Origin: an uncultured Clostridia bacterium
Lineage (GTDB): Bacteria > Bacillota > Clostridia > Oscillospirales > Acutalibacteraceae
Assembly: GCA_944380875.1 (NCBI GenBank)
Contig: CALWJA010000063.1
Coordinates: 1 to 64,000, forward strand
DNA length: 64,000 nt
Direction of reading: 5' to 3'
This document shows, piece by piece, positions 1 to 8,449 of this stretch (position 1 is its first letter; every line of letters starts with the position of its first letter). The position numbers and the translations under genes were made by a program. Below the pieces are notes generated by a model, which saw nothing but the letters and a program-made list of their open reading frames with translations, had not been told where the DNA came from and did no database searches.

Positions 1-123
1 GGTCAGTTTCTCCGCCTCGGCCTCCAGCAGTTCGTTGAGGGTTTCCTCCACGCTGCCGCGCACCAATTCCTTAAGCTGCCCCTTGATAACTTCCTCGTTT
101 AGCTGTACAATCTTCTCAGACAT
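1..123 (-). mobile_element. IS256-family transposase, N-terminal 41 codons (cut by window edge)
   Basis: The minus strand from 123 reads MSEKIVQLNEEVIKGQLKEL and continues with a VRGSVEETLNELLEAEAEKL segment before the window ends. This is the N-terminal signature of IS256-family (Mutator-like, DDE) transposases common in gut Clostridia, which normally are about 400 residues. A ribosome binding site, AAAGGAGAGAG, lies just upstream of the ATG. Only this end is visible, so the terminal inverted repeat and target duplication cannot be defined; the IS end should lie somewhere between 124 and about 250. Nothing shows whether the copy is intact. Confidence 0.85.
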
Positions 124-466
124 GGTTTGCTCTCTCCTTTCAGAATGGTGTGTCACGACTTCATTCTACCAGAGGGCTGCAAACCATGTCTTCTTTTGTC
201 CTCTTTTCAATTTTGCGAAACTTATTCTACCTTATCGGCTTTCGTCAATCCATCTATATAACTGCCGGAAACTTTTACAGTTCCGACAACGGAAAAAAAG
301 AGTGGTAAACGCAAAAAAGCGGAATTCCCAGCCTGAAAAATCAGTTGAAAACTCCGCTTATGCTCATAAAAAGTCTTGGTTTTGCCATTTTTGGGAAAAG
401 GCATCTATGGAAAATCACTTTGGATTTTGCGCTCTAAAAAGCCCGCAAACCCGCATGAATACTGAC
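124..466. other. Intergenic stretch between transposase and tRNA terminator
   Basis: No supportable gene. It should contain the unseen outer end of the IS256-type element. The longer open frames here are low-complexity and one of them runs through the tRNA terminator, so I do not call them. Confidence 0.6.
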
Positions 467-499
467 AAAAATGGGGTAGACATCTAAAGTGTCTACCCC
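467..499 (-). terminator. Rho-independent terminator of the tRNA unit
   Basis: Perfect 10-bp inverted repeat GGGGTAGACA (473-482) / TGTCTACCCC (490-499). On the minus strand it is followed by ATTTTTG, placing it immediately downstream of the tRNA-Tyr gene. Confidence 0.85.
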
Positions 500-502
500 A
501 GA

Positions 503-587
503 TGGTGGAGGAGGATGGATTCGGACCATCGAAGCGAAACGCAACAGATTTACAGTCTGCCCCCTTTGGCCACTCGGGAACTCCTCC
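503..587 (-). tRNA. tRNA-Tyr (GTA anticodon)
   Basis: The minus strand begins GGAGGAGTTCCCGAGTGGCC, ends in the complementary CTCCTCC-A-CCA, and carries anticodon GTA in the loop context ACTGTAAAT. The 85-nt length with a long variable arm (class II) and the encoded CCA end fit bacterial tRNA-Tyr. It is co-transcribed behind tRNA-Thr and ends 4 nt before a strong terminator. Confidence 0.95.
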
Positions 588-660
588 AAATATATAAGCT
601 GTTACCAGCTTTTTTAACTTCCTCGGCTTCATAAAAGCTGTGAAAGGAAGATGCACACAA

Positions 661-736
661 TGGAGCTGGTAGACGGACTCGAACCCCCGACCTGCTGATT
701 ACAAATCAGCTGCTCTACCAACTGAGCTACACCAGC
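661..736 (-). tRNA. tRNA-Thr (TGT anticodon)
   Basis: The minus strand GCTGGTGTAGCTCAGTTGGT folds as a standard cloverleaf: acceptor GCTGGTG/TACCAGC, D arm AGCTC...GAGC, anticodon loop TTTGTAA with anticodon TGT, T loop TTCGAGT and an encoded CCA. The length is 76 nt. The T stem shows one G-G mismatch and one wobble. First gene of a two-tRNA unit with tRNA-Tyr. Confidence 0.95.
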
Positions 737-776
737 GCAACTACTTTTTGACCTCAATGTGAAGTCAACGATAGTT

Positions 777-805
777 ATTATACGGGAAAGAAGATTGTTT
801 GTCAA
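777..805 (-). promoter_or_regulatory. Consensus sigma-A promoter of the tRNA-Thr/Tyr unit
   Basis: On the minus strand TTGACA (800-805) and TATAAT (777-782) are separated by exactly 17 nt. Both hexamers are perfect matches. It lies about 40 nt upstream of tRNA-Thr, as expected for a strong stable-RNA promoter. Confidence 0.92.
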
Positions 806-898
806 CCTTTTTTGAAAAAATTTCTGCCGGATTGTCAGTTTTCCTGTTTTCCCCGCCTATACAGAAAAACTTGTTTGGAATCTCCTCCCTTAAAAAAC

Positions 899-929
899 AA
901 GGAAGAACGGGATACTCCCGCTCTTCCTT
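899..929 (-). terminator. Terminator downstream of the AI-2E/PerM-family gene
   Basis: Near-perfect hairpin AAGGAAGAACGGGA / TCCCGCTCTTCCTT with loop TAC. The minus strand continues GTTTTTT. Confidence 0.8.
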
Positions 930-975
930 ATCCTTTTTAAACATTATAAAACCGTACTCTGTAATCTTAGAAGAC

Positions 976-2157
976 TCAAGATGATGGATTCTCCCATTTC
1001 TCCTTCGGTATATCTCTATCACGCAGACGCTTTTGAATGGCTTCTTTCATCAGCGCATGGAACACCGAACAAGCAGGGATAAAGAGCAGCATACCGAATA
1101 TTCCCATAGCCGCGCCTCCCACCGTGACAGCAAATAAGACCCAAAGCGGCGGCAGCCCGATAGAAGAGCCCATTACATGAGGATAAATGAAATTTCCCTC
1201 TATCTGCTGAATCACCTGGAACAGAATTACGAATACCACAGCCTGCATGGGGTTCACCGTAAGAATCAGGATTGCCCCCAGCACACAGGCAATAAACGCA
1301 CCCACAATAGGAATGAGAGCCAGGAACATGACCATTACACTGATCATCAGAGCATAGGGGAACTGGAAGATAGAAAGAACCACAAAGAACATGGATCCCA
1401 AAATAAACGCTTCCAGGCACTGACCGGAAATAAATTTGGAAAATACCCGATTGGAAAGGGTGAGCACGGACATAATGGAATCCGCCGCCTTTTCCGGAAG
1501 CCAAGCGTAAAACACACGGCGCCCCTGCCCGCAGAGTTTTTCCTTTTGCAAAAGCATATACATAGCAAATATAAAGGAAAAAGCTGTATTCATCATGCCA
1601 TTTGCAACGGATCCTGCAAAGCCAATCGTGGAATTCACCACACCGCCTGCTCCGTTTTTCACAAATTCCACAGCCTGCTGAATCAATGCCGACCAGTCAA
1701 TTTTAATTTCACTAATTTGTTTTACTATGTCCGGATATTTTTTCAGCATTTCCTCAGCCCAATTCTGTGTATTCTGAAAAAATATCGGTATATTCTGCAT
1801 CAGGTTTCCAATGGTCCTTCCCAACTCAGGGCCTACAATAAATATGGCAATCAAAAGGATGCCAATCACCAGTATAATAGACAAAAGCAAGGAAACCGGG
1901 CGGCGTATCATACGCAGAATTTTATTCTCCCTTCCTTTGGGTCCCGGAAGCCTGACAAACAGGCTGTTTTCAATCGCCTTCATTGGTACATTCAATATAT
2001 ACGCAATGCATAACCCTGCTAAAAGCGGCTGGAGCATACTGATTATAGTCCAAAATATGGATACAAGTATATCTACATGCTGGAGCCCTACCAGCAAGCC
2101 AACAGCAAAAGCAATCAGCAGCATTATTTTTTTCATATTGCTTCTGTTTAATTCCAC
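976..2157 (-). CDS. AI-2E/PerM-family membrane permease
   Basis: A 393-residue polytopic membrane protein of the UPF0118/AI-2E transporter family. The visible pattern is typical: two N-terminal hydrophobic segments (about residues 9-50), a third around 85-110, a polar central part rich in amphipathic helices (about 120-200), then four or five closely spaced hydrophobic segments from about 205 to 370. The C-terminal half has the family signatures PIVGAFIACVLG and GSSIGLPPLWVL. Members include autoinducer-2 exporter TqsA and PerM; many Firmicutes paralogues have no assigned substrate, so AI-2 export is not claimed. Start: GTG at 2157, preceded at about 10 nt by AAAGGAGG. Monocistronic between two terminators. 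Confidence 0.88.
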   Translation of the reverse strand: MELNRSNMKKIMLLIAFAVGLLVGLQHVDILVSIFWTIISMLQPLLAGLCIAYILNVPMKAIENSLFVRLPGPKGRENKILRMIRRPVSLLLSIILVIGILLIAIFIVGPELGRTIGNLMQNIPIFFQNTQNWAEEMLKKYPDIVKQISEIKIDWSALIQQAVEFVKNGAGGVVNSTIGFAGSVANGMMNTAFSFIFAMYMLLQKEKLCGQGRRVFYAWLPEKAADSIMSVLTLSNRVFSKFISGQCLEAFILGSMFFVVLSIFQFPYALMISVMVMFLALIPIVGAFIACVLGAILILTVNPMQAVVFVILFQVIQQIEGNFIYPHVMGSSIGLPPLWVLFAVTVGGAAMGIFGMLLFIPACSVFHALMKEAIQKRLRDRDIPKEKWENPSS

Positions 2158-2210
2158 TCCGTTTTCGCCTCCTTTGTATTGCAGAAAAGAAAAATATTAT
2201 TATACACAAA

Positions 2211-2243
2211 GAAAAGGAATACAACGCTATTGTATTCCTTTTC
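2211..2243 (-). terminator. Terminator of the DegV gene
   Basis: Perfect 14-bp inverted repeat GAAAAGGAATACAA / TTGTATTCCTTTTC with loop CGCTA. It lies between the DegV-family stop and the permease ribosome binding site and could act in both directions. Confidence 0.8.
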
Positions 2244-2309
2244 CGTCTACCTATCAAGTCTAAAACGCAAAGATACTATCTGAATTTTGAAAAAGCATAT
2301 ATATGCAGA

Positions 2310-3167
2310 CTACTTTGTCATAAACAGGACGCCTAATGTACCTGGTCCACAATGGCAGGAAATCGTACAACTAGCCTGCGTTATAAATACCTCCTTGAAA
2401 GGCTGTAAATCACAAACTAACTTCTTTACCAATTGAATATGGGAATCCGGGCATCCGGAATGGGTGATAAAAACTCTTTCCAAACAAAGGTCGTCGCGTC
2501 TCTCCAATTGATGGCGCACGTATTCTTCCAGCACTTTTTCCATGGATCCGCGATATTTTTTACCCACGCTCATGGCTCCATTTTTTGCATTTTCCACTAC
2601 TATAGAAGGCTTTAAATGGAGCAGATTTGCCCCTATAGCGGCTACAGCGGAACAGCGTCCCCCTGCCCGCATAAATTCCAGGGTATCCAAAACGAAGCTG
2701 GCACTTACTTTCTGAGAAAGCTCCTTTAATTCTTTTTGAATAGAAGGAGCATCCGCTCCAGCTTCTATCATCTCAGCCGCATGGATTACCAAAAGCCCCA
2801 TACCCGTAGACAGGCTGCAGGAATCTACCGGATATACATGGCCCAACTTTGCTGCCGCGGCTACACAGTTTTGATGGGCACTGGAAATAGCGGATCCTAA
2901 ATTGATATGGATTACATCATATCCTTGGTCAACCCAACGCTGAAAATACTCCTCATATTCCACAATAGTAATTGTAGAAGTTTTTGGAAGCTGCTTTTTT
3001 TCCCTCCACGCTCTGTAAAGATCCTCCGGCTGAATATCCACTCCATCCACATATGAATCTTCACCCAGCAGAATATGAAATGGAAAAAAATGCACATGAT
3101 ATCGCTCTTTGAGATTTGCACCTAAATCACAGGTGCTGTCTGCGCTCAAAATAATTTTATGCTCCAA
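2310..3167 (-). CDS. DegV family (FakB-type) fatty-acid binding protein
   Basis: About 285 residues when started at the TTG at 3167 (protein MEHKIILSADSTCDLG). The frame stays open 64 codons further upstream, but that part has no DegV similarity and the usual family length is about 280-290. A weak purine-rich AAAGGAAAGGG site lies about 7 nt upstream. Family features: N-terminal ADSTCDL, KTSTIT for the fatty-acid carboxylate, SSAHQN, VDS-SLSTGMG and the C-terminal HCGPGTLGV. DegV/FakB proteins bind one fatty acid and present it to the kinase FakA for phospholipid synthesis; no fakA is in the window. Transcribed alone, with its own terminator. Confidence 0.85.
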   Translation of the reverse strand: MEHKIILSADSTCDLGANLKERYHVHFFPFHILLGEDSYVDGVDIQPEDLYRAWREKKQLPKTSTITIVEYEEYFQRWVDQGYDVIHINLGSAISSAHQNCVAAAAKLGHVYPVDSCSLSTGMGLLVIHAAEMIEAGADAPSIQKELKELSQKVSASFVLDTLEFMRAGGRCSAVAAIGANLLHLKPSIVVENAKNGAMSVGKKYRGSMEKVLEEYVRHQLERRDDLCLERVFITHSGCPDSHIQLVKKLVCDLQPFKEVFITQASCTISCHCGPGTLGVLFMTK

Positions 3168-3449
3168 TATTTTTCCCTTTCCTTTCCGAATCCTTCTCCC
3201 ATTCTTTTTATTTTCAAACTGCAGCAGCAAAGAATGTACTCCTTTGGATCCTATAACATGAAATTTCGCAATTGGATACATATTCCGTATAATTCCAGAC
3301 TCATTTGATGAGCTTTGTAGGAAAACGGACACAACTCCGTATATCTGTAGTTTAACCATACCACGAATCGCTGTATTTTTCCAGCTAAAATTGTAAAATT
3401 ATTTCTTTTTAAAGACAAAATTTCAGAAATCTTCTTGAAATGAAACTGC

Positions 3450-3484
3450 AAAAGGCACAGGAGATAAACTCCTGCGCCTTTTTA
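3450..3484 (-). terminator. Terminator of the glycosyltransferase-acyltransferase operon
   Basis: Hairpin AAAGGC-CAGGAG / CTCCTG-GCCTTT with loop ATAAA. It lies 45 nt downstream of the acyltransferase stop; the minus strand ends ...GTGCCTTTTGC. Confidence 0.65.
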
Positions 3485-3528
3485 AATACAATTCTTACAG
3501 TGCCTTTTCATGCTGGAGCAAATTTTTC

Positions 3529-4206
3529 TTATCCAACTTTCTGTTTATTCTGCATGCACTCCATGACGGATCGGGTTCTGCCTGCCAGTTCCCTGGTTCT
3601 GTCCCGCATGCTGCCTTCCCCAGCAGGATACAGCGGCATACCAATCTCCATATTAAAACACGGGCGGCGTTTCAAACACCAGATTCCCCTTTGTGGTCTT
3701 TCCGTCAACACCATGGGAATTACAGGAACATCCCCTCGCACAGCTACAGCAAAAGCTCCCTCGTGAAACTCCCGGAGATGATCGCAATAGGGCTCGATCA
3801 TCCCTTCGGGATATATACAGATCAAGCGGCCTTTGCGTGCAGCATCGCTAAGTTCCGAAAGGAATCTGCGCATGCCCGAAAGCTCTGCCGGCACGGGAAC
3901 GCTTCCCATCACACGAATCAAGGGACCTACCACAGGCAAACGGAACAAATATGCTAAAGAAGTAAATACAGCGCGCCGAGGCAACAGAGAAAGCCCCACA
4001 AAGGTGCAATCAAAATTATGCACATGGTTGCATACCACAACCGCGCCTTTTCCCTTTACGCTCCGGAGATTCTTTTTTCCCTTTATCCGCAGACCGAACC
4101 AAATACAATCAAAAACCACCAAAAGCGGTATACCTACACAGTAAAAAAAAGCATGGCTGAAAAAGCGAAAAAATGGGTTCCGTGGAATCAGCGGCTTTGT
4201 TCTCAT
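3529..4206 (-). CDS. PlsC-like 1-acylglycerol-3-phosphate acyltransferase family protein
   Basis: 225-residue member of the LPLAT/AGPAT family, which transfers acyl groups to lysophospholipids or related acceptors at the inner membrane face. Seen: an N-terminal hydrophobic segment (about 17-38), the catalytic NHxxxxD block as NHVHNFD (about 60-66), and the acyltransferase motif YPEGM (about 133-137). The gene overlaps the end of the upstream glycosyltransferase gene by 4 nt, so the two are translationally coupled. This suggests a joint role in glycolipid or phospholipid synthesis, which is an inference. Specific substrate unknown. Confidence 0.85.
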   Translation of the reverse strand: MRTKPLIPRNPFFRFFSHAFFYCVGIPLLVVFDCIWFGLRIKGKKNLRSVKGKGAVVVCNHVHNFDCTFVGLSLLPRRAVFTSLAYLFRLPVVGPLIRVMGSVPVPAELSGMRRFLSELSDAARKGRLICIYPEGMIEPYCDHLREFHEGAFAVAVRGDVPVIPMVLTERPQRGIWCLKRRPCFNMEIGMPLYPAGEGSMRDRTRELAGRTRSVMECMQNKQKVG

Positions 4207-5336
4207 CCACGATTCCTCCTCTTGAAATCCTGGATTGTCTCCAAGAACATCCGCTCTGCTTCCTCCACAGAACGAGAAACCCTATACCGCTCTCCCTGCT
4301 GTGCGTATTTCACAGACATGATCGCTTTACGTTCCGGATTTTCAATCCAGTAGTCAATCTTCTTTGCCAAATCATCGGGATCATCCGGAGCAAAAAGACT
4401 TTCCTCACAAAGGGCAAACTGTGTAGTAGCCGATTTGGGAGAATTGCAAATTACAGGAACCAGTCCGCAGGCAAAGGCTTCCATACAGGAAATAGCCTCA
4501 ATTTCAATATAAGAGGCATGAACATACAAATCACAGGAACGAATCAATTCGATAAGTTCGTTTTTGCTGTAAAAACCAAATTCGGGCGGATTGGGAAGAG
4601 TTTCCCCCTGCTTCACAAGCGCCTCCATGCAAGGCCCCTTTCCAGCCAAATGCAACTGAATCTGATGGGCGTACTTGGAGCGTCCAACCGCTTCGATCAG
4701 TATTTTCTGCCTCTTCTCAGGAGAAAGACGCCCAACCATTAAAATATGAATTTTTCCATCTTCTGTTTTCCGAGGCCGGGGAGCAGGCGTAAAATCATCA
4801 TCCACACCATTGCTGATTACATGCATTTTAGCTTTATACCCATGTTTTTTCAATTGATCCGCAATAAACTTGGAGGGACAATGTATATGGTCGAAATATT
4901 TGTAAAAACTATGATTAAAATAAGAATAGATCCCATTGGCCAGACTCTCTCTGGGCATATGGCATATATAGGTAATATTTTCAGGCTGTAAATGAAAGGC
5001 AGCGCTCATGGGAATCCCCATTTCCCGGCATACCATCATTGCCTTTCTCTCAAAAGGGAGGGGCAAAAGGAAATGTACCACATCCGCCCCCTGAAATGCA
5101 CGGCGGAACAGTTCCTCATCCGGTACAGCAAAACCAAACCCCTGCTTGGCCGCCACTTTTGTGGCTATAGGATACTTTCCTGCCCGGGCTCTGTATTCCG
5201 GTTCGGTCAGTCCTCCGCTGGCAAGCATATGGACATCATGCCCTTTTTCCAGCAGCATCTGATAAAACCGATGGGCTGTCATTGTGGTTCCATTGTTCAG
5301 GCTTCCATATTCATCCGTAACCAACACTATTTTCAT
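4203..5336 (-). CDS. GT4-family glycosyltransferase
   Basis: 377 residues with a GT-B fold. The N-terminal domain begins MKIVLVTDEYGSLNNGTT, the Rossmann-type acceptor domain. The GT4 donor domain contains ILMVGRLSPEKRQKILIEA (about 200-218) and the E-x7-E region EIEAISCMEAFACGLVPV (about 280-297) that contacts the nucleotide-sugar. It resembles cytosolic or membrane-peripheral transferases such as diacylglycerol glucosyltransferases and mannosyltransferases. Coupled by a 4-nt overlap to the PlsC-like gene, so a glycolipid acceptor is a reasonable guess, not proven. Start ATG at 5336. Confidence 0.85.
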   Translation of the reverse strand: MKIVLVTDEYGSLNNGTTMTAHRFYQMLLEKGHDVHMLASGGLTEPEYRARAGKYPIATKVAAKQGFGFAVPDEELFRRAFQGADVVHFLLPLPFERKAMMVCREMGIPMSAAFHLQPENITYICHMPRESLANGIYSYFNHSFYKYFDHIHCPSKFIADQLKKHGYKAKMHVISNGVDDDFTPAPRPRKTEDGKIHILMVGRLSPEKRQKILIEAVGRSKYAHQIQLHLAGKGPCMEALVKQGETLPNPPEFGFYSKNELIELIRSCDLYVHASYIEIEAISCMEAFACGLVPVICNSPKSATTQFALCEESLFAPDDPDDLAKKIDYWIENPERKAIMSVKYAQQGERYRVSRSVEEAERMFLETIQDFKRRNRG

Positions 5337-5671
5337 AAAAACTGCCTTCCTTTTCTGTATCTCTAAATTCTTCCTTTACAATCTGCATAAGCAGACAAGA
5401 GAGACAACCGGCAATAGTACAACTTTACAGAATCAAAAACTATTTGTCAAACCCTAATTACCATTTTCTTTTCTTGATCTTTTCTTTTTCGTTTTAGCGA
5501 GGTATAACAGAAAACCGATTTCACACTCATTATATCTGAATTTCCAATCCATTTATGCGTTTTAAAAAAAATAAATATAGGAAATTATACCTAAATTTTT
5601 AATTTTAAATTCTGCGATTTGTCCAACGCGTAGATTCTACAAATTTTCCCCAAAAATCCTTTTTGAATCCC
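5337..5671. other. AT-rich intergenic region upstream of the glycosyltransferase and the sRNA promoter
   Basis: About 335 nt with no supportable gene. It must hold the promoter for the minus-strand glycosyltransferase operon, but I see no hexamer pair clear enough to call. Confidence 0.6.
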
Positions 5672-5700
5672 TTGACACCTAATAAACAGCGATTTATAAT
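5672..5700 (+). promoter_or_regulatory. Perfect consensus sigma-A promoter with no protein gene downstream
   Basis: TTGACA at 5672-5677, a 17-nt spacer, TATAAT at 5695-5700, plus strand. Both hexamers match the consensus exactly. The predicted start point is about 5706-5708. The next plus-strand protein gene is more than 20 kb away, so this promoter serves the short transcript described next. Confidence 0.9.
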
Positions 5701-5706
5701 AAAGCC

Positions 5707-5812
5707 ATGATACAGATTACAAGACTTGTGACAGGGATCTGTCACACCTTTTCAATACAACTCCTCCCCAAAAAAGCAAAAGCTGGCGTAAGCCGGCTTT
5801 TGCTTTTTTTAT
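5707..5812 (+). ncRNA. Candidate trans-acting small RNA with C-rich anti-SD linker
   Basis: A transcript of about 105 nt is bounded by a perfect promoter and an intrinsic terminator. Structure read from sequence: a 7-bp hairpin GTGACAG (5728-5734) / CTGTCAC (5739-5745) with loop GGAT; an unpaired linker ending in CTCCTCCCC (5761-5769); then a 13-bp terminator hairpin AGCAAAAGCTGGC / GCCGGCTTTTGCT (loop GTAA) and a T run. The linker is complementary to GGGGAGGAG-type Shine-Dalgarno sequences, the design seen in Firmicutes regulators such as RsaE/RoxS. An ATG at the 5' end opens a frame that runs through the terminator and has no ribosome binding site, so I do not treat it as coding. It does not match any RNA family I recognise. 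Confidence 0.72.
5775..5810. terminator. Bidirectional terminator shared by hflX and the small RNA
   Basis: 13-bp stem at 5775-5787 / 5792-5804 with loop GTAA, followed by T residues on the plus strand and flanked by A residues on the other side (five Ts on the minus strand). It ends the sRNA on the plus strand and hflX on the minus strand. Confidence 0.9.
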
Positions 5813-7080
5813 TGTTTTTCCGGATGGGATAGAAATACATACTCTTCGAGAATAGGAACCAGTTCTTGAGCTACAGACACTTTCATATGAAGCCCCTCCG
5901 GAAAATATTCTTCTTCGTACACCCTGCCTTCTTGGCGGATCCGTGCTGCCAATCCGCTTTTAGAAAAAGGGAGCAAAATTTCCATATCACACATTTTTTC
6001 CGGCAAGTTTTCTTCTATAGCAGCAAGCAGGCTATCTATTCCCTTTCCTTCCAACGCGCTGATCCGAACTGCATTGCCAATCATGGGAGCTTCCCAAAGG
6101 GATGGAACTAAATCACACTTATTGAGTACAGAAATCACAGGTCTCCCGCCGCAGCCCAACTCCGCCAAAAGGTTTCGGGTAACCTCCAAATGCACTTGGG
6201 CCTCCGGGCTGGAAGCGTCACATACGTTGAGAATAATGTCCGCCAAGGCTGCCTGTTCCAAGGTAGAATGGAATGCCTGCACTAAATGATGAGGCAGCCT
6301 GCGAACCAATCCAACCGTATCAATAAGCATAACCGTCCTGCCGCAGGGGAGGCGCAATGCCCTGGCTGTAGGATCCAGGGTGGCAAACAGTTTGTTTTCC
6401 GCCAATACACCCGCCTGCGTGAGAAGATTCATCAAGGTGCTTTTTCCCGCATTGGTATATCCTACCAGTGCCACTGTAATGATGCCGTCCTTTTTCCGTC
6501 TTAGGTTCTGCTGCTCACGGTGTTTTTCCACTGCTTCCAGCTTTTCCTTCAAAGCTTCTATTCTTCTGCGTATATGTCTTCTGTCTGTTTCGAGTTTGGT
6601 TTCGCCGGGGCCTCTTGTACCAATACCGCCGCCCAACCGGGATAGCTTTGTTCCCATTCCTGAAAGCCTGGGAAGAAGATACCGCAGCTGTGCCAGTTCC
6701 ACCTGAAGGCGCCCCTCCCTGCTTCTGGCACGGGAAGCGAAAATATCCAAAATCAACATAGTGCGGTCTATAGTCCGCACATGGCTGATAGCCTCTATAT
6801 TCCGTATCTGAGTAGGCGTCAACTCCCGGTCAAAAATCAAAAGATCCAGTTCATGCGCCTGGCACATGGAGGCAATCTCTTCCATCATGCCTGAACCTAC
6901 ACAGGTAGCCGTATCTGGAGAAGGCCGCTTCTGGGTTACGGCTCCAAAAGGATCTGCCCCTGCACTTCTTACAAGCTCATAGAGTTCCGCCAGGGATGCT
7001 TCCGCATCGTATTCTCCCGTATCCACTTCTACCAAAAGAGCCTTTTCCGGCTCCACTTTCAGTTCCGTTATTTCCGCCAT
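5809..7080 (-). CDS. hflX: GTPase HflX
   Basis: 423 residues from ATG 7080 (protein MAEITELKVEPEKALLVEVD), chosen because GGGAGG lies 7 nt upstream; the frame continues upstream to 7194 without a better site. HflX is a ribosome-associated GTPase that splits stalled or stressed 70S ribosomes. Seen: the N-terminal HflX domain, the glycine-rich linker around GGGIGTRGPGETKLETDRR, then a G domain with G1 GYTNAGKST, G3 DTVGL and G4 NKCD. A C-terminal domain follows. The gene is monocistronic with its own promoter (7218-7246) and shares its terminator with the convergent sRNA. Confidence 0.93.
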   Translation of the reverse strand: MAEITELKVEPEKALLVEVDTGEYDAEASLAELYELVRSAGADPFGAVTQKRPSPDTATCVGSGMMEEIASMCQAHELDLLIFDRELTPTQIRNIEAISHVRTIDRTMLILDIFASRARSREGRLQVELAQLRYLLPRLSGMGTKLSRLGGGIGTRGPGETKLETDRRHIRRRIEALKEKLEAVEKHREQQNLRRKKDGIITVALVGYTNAGKSTLMNLLTQAGVLAENKLFATLDPTARALRLPCGRTVMLIDTVGLVRRLPHHLVQAFHSTLEQAALADIILNVCDASSPEAQVHLEVTRNLLAELGCGGRPVISVLNKCDLVPSLWEAPMIGNAVRISALEGKGIDSLLAAIEENLPEKMCDMEILLPFSKSGLAARIRQEGRVYEEEYFPEGLHMKVSVAQELVPILEEYVFLSHPEKQ

Positions 7081-7217
7081 GCATGAACCTCCCGCCGCAA
7101 GTATTGCCGTCCCCTTTTGGATACTTATACCTGCACTTCTATTCCCAACGACACATAAATAGCTGCTCCACAGAGCTATAGGGTGGGATTCCATAGGAAA
7201 ACGGCTCTTTGCTACAC

Positions 7218-7246
7218 ATTATACCCAACCCAAAAGCCGAATACAA
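7218..7246 (-). promoter_or_regulatory. Probable hflX promoter
   Basis: On the minus strand TTGTAT (7241-7246), a 17-nt spacer and TATAAT (7218-7223). The -10 is perfect and the -35 weak. It gives a leader of about 130 nt before the hflX ATG. Confidence 0.65.
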
Positions 7247-7339
7247 GCCGCTTTCCCTTTGCGGGCAAATTTGTTTTGTTTTGGAATCCTGCTCAATGGG
7301 AAATGGATATCCCCGCTTTGCATTGTGTATACCATATTT

Positions 7340-7801
7340 TTAACGGAATGCCGCCCAAAAATATAGATTTCCCGCTTGATTGAGACACATTTTCTGCCCG
7401 CCAGCCTCCGGTTCCGTTTGAGACTGACGAACCGATAAGGTCTGCCCGCTTAAATTCATACCGGAGCTACCGTTAGATGGCGATGCTATCCCCATATGAA
7501 TTTCTGTTACGCCCCCGGAAAATAGCATTGGCGGCGATGAACTTTGAGCCACAAGAACAAGTTTGGGAGAAAAAGGAAGCAGAATCTGCTGCATAGCTTC
7601 GCCTGTACCTTCATAGGTTCCTGCCGCCGAGCCGCAAAGATATTTCCGTTCATCCTGTGAAAGATGGAGGCTCCCATCCGAAAGATGTCCGGAAAGCAAT
7701 GTATCCAGAAGAATATTATCGTTGCAGAAATCCTCCCGTATAGGTTTATCCTCCGCTTTCCAATTGTTTAGGCCAAGGGAGGTTTTTTCGCTTGAAGGCA
7801 T
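7340..7801 (-). CDS. Short phage tail-fibre/distal-tail-like protein
   Basis: 153 residues. The N-terminal part, LNNWKAEDKPIREDF followed by NDNILLDTLLSGHLSDGSLH, is the segment seen at the start of many Firmicutes phage tail-fibre proteins encoded just after the baseplate I/XkdU gene. The rest is Gly/Ser-rich beta-type sequence (GTYEGTGEAMQQILLPFSP...). It is the last gene of the phage cluster, 69 nt after XkdU, with ATG 7801 preceded by AGGGGAA. No larger fibre, fibre chaperone, holin or lysin follows. No clear terminator separates it from the hflX promoter. Confidence 0.65.
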   Translation of the reverse strand: MPSSEKTSLGLNNWKAEDKPIREDFCNDNILLDTLLSGHLSDGSLHLSQDERKYLCGSAAGTYEGTGEAMQQILLPFSPKLVLVAQSSSPPMLFSGGVTEIHMGIASPSNGSSGMNLSGQTLSVRQSQTEPEAGGQKMCLNQAGNLYFWAAFR

Positions 7802-7870
7802 ATTGATTCCCCTTTCTATAAAAAGATTCTAAAAAATGAGTTTGTTCAAAATTATACACAAATACCAACC

Positions 7871-8449
7871 TTATACTGCTTTGGCATGTATAATTCCCTT
7901 TCCCAGGGACTCTATATCCTTCCAGCTGAGAGCGGCGACGTCCATCTGCTGCCATGAACGCCCCTGGGCTTGGATCTGCGACCAGCTCAAGGGGCGTAGA
8001 TCCAGCAAAATCTGTAAGTGCGCCGGAACAAATCCCCCAAAAGATCGCAAAAACCTGGAAACCTCTTCCTCATTGGGATCGGAGTACGCCATACAGTAAA
8101 TGGTTCCCGGCTCTTCCGCAATCGAAACCGGTATTCCCAGGGATTCCCCCAGACGTATAAGCCCTGCCTTAGTGCCGGGTACAGCGGAAACCCGCAGCAG
8201 AAGTCTTCTGCGGCGTTCTTCTTTTTCCATTCCCTGCCCCGAAAGCCCAAAAAGACTTTCCCAAAGGCTTAATCCGTCTTCGTCCGCTGTTTCAGGAAAC
8301 AAATCCCGCATCAATTTATAGATCTGTTCATAGAGCAGATCCAAGCCTTCGGCATACGCTTCCAGCTCCCAATCTAGGGCTGTATCTCCGGAAAGGGCAT
8401 AGAGACCTGTTTCCTGCATACGCAGACGCATAGATGCAAGAGGATTCAT
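7871..8449 (-). CDS. Baseplate protein, XkdU/gpI-like (DUF2313 type)
   Basis: 192 residues resembling XkdU of PBSX and the YmfQ/DUF2313 family that follow the baseplate J gene in Mu-like phages. Seen: an N-terminal helical part with ALDWELEAYAEGLDLLYEQI, the block WESLFGLSG, the RRRLLLRVSAVPG repeat-like element and a C-terminal module ending in the SWSQIQAQGRSWQQMD tandem-like segment. The ATG overlaps the stop of the gpJ-like gene by 4 nt (AGGAGC upstream). In contractile tails this protein sits at the wedge periphery and links gpJ to fibres. Confidence 0.75.
   Translation of the reverse strand: MNPLASMRLRMQETGLYALSGDTALDWELEAYAEGLDLLYEQIYKLMRDLFPETADEDGLSLWESLFGLSGQGMEKEERRRRLLLRVSAVPGTKAGLIRLGESLGIPVSIAEEPGTIYCMAYSDPNEEEVSRFLRSFGGFVPAHLQILLDLRPLSWSQIQAQGRSWQQMDVAALSWKDIESLGKGIIHAKAV

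Noticed and set aside
35..487. 150-residue open frame on the plus strand
   Set aside because: Runs antisense to the transposase and into the tRNA terminator; no ribosome binding site.
5707..5832. Small ORF beginning at the 5' end of the sRNA
   Set aside because: No ribosome binding site and it reads through the terminator hairpin.
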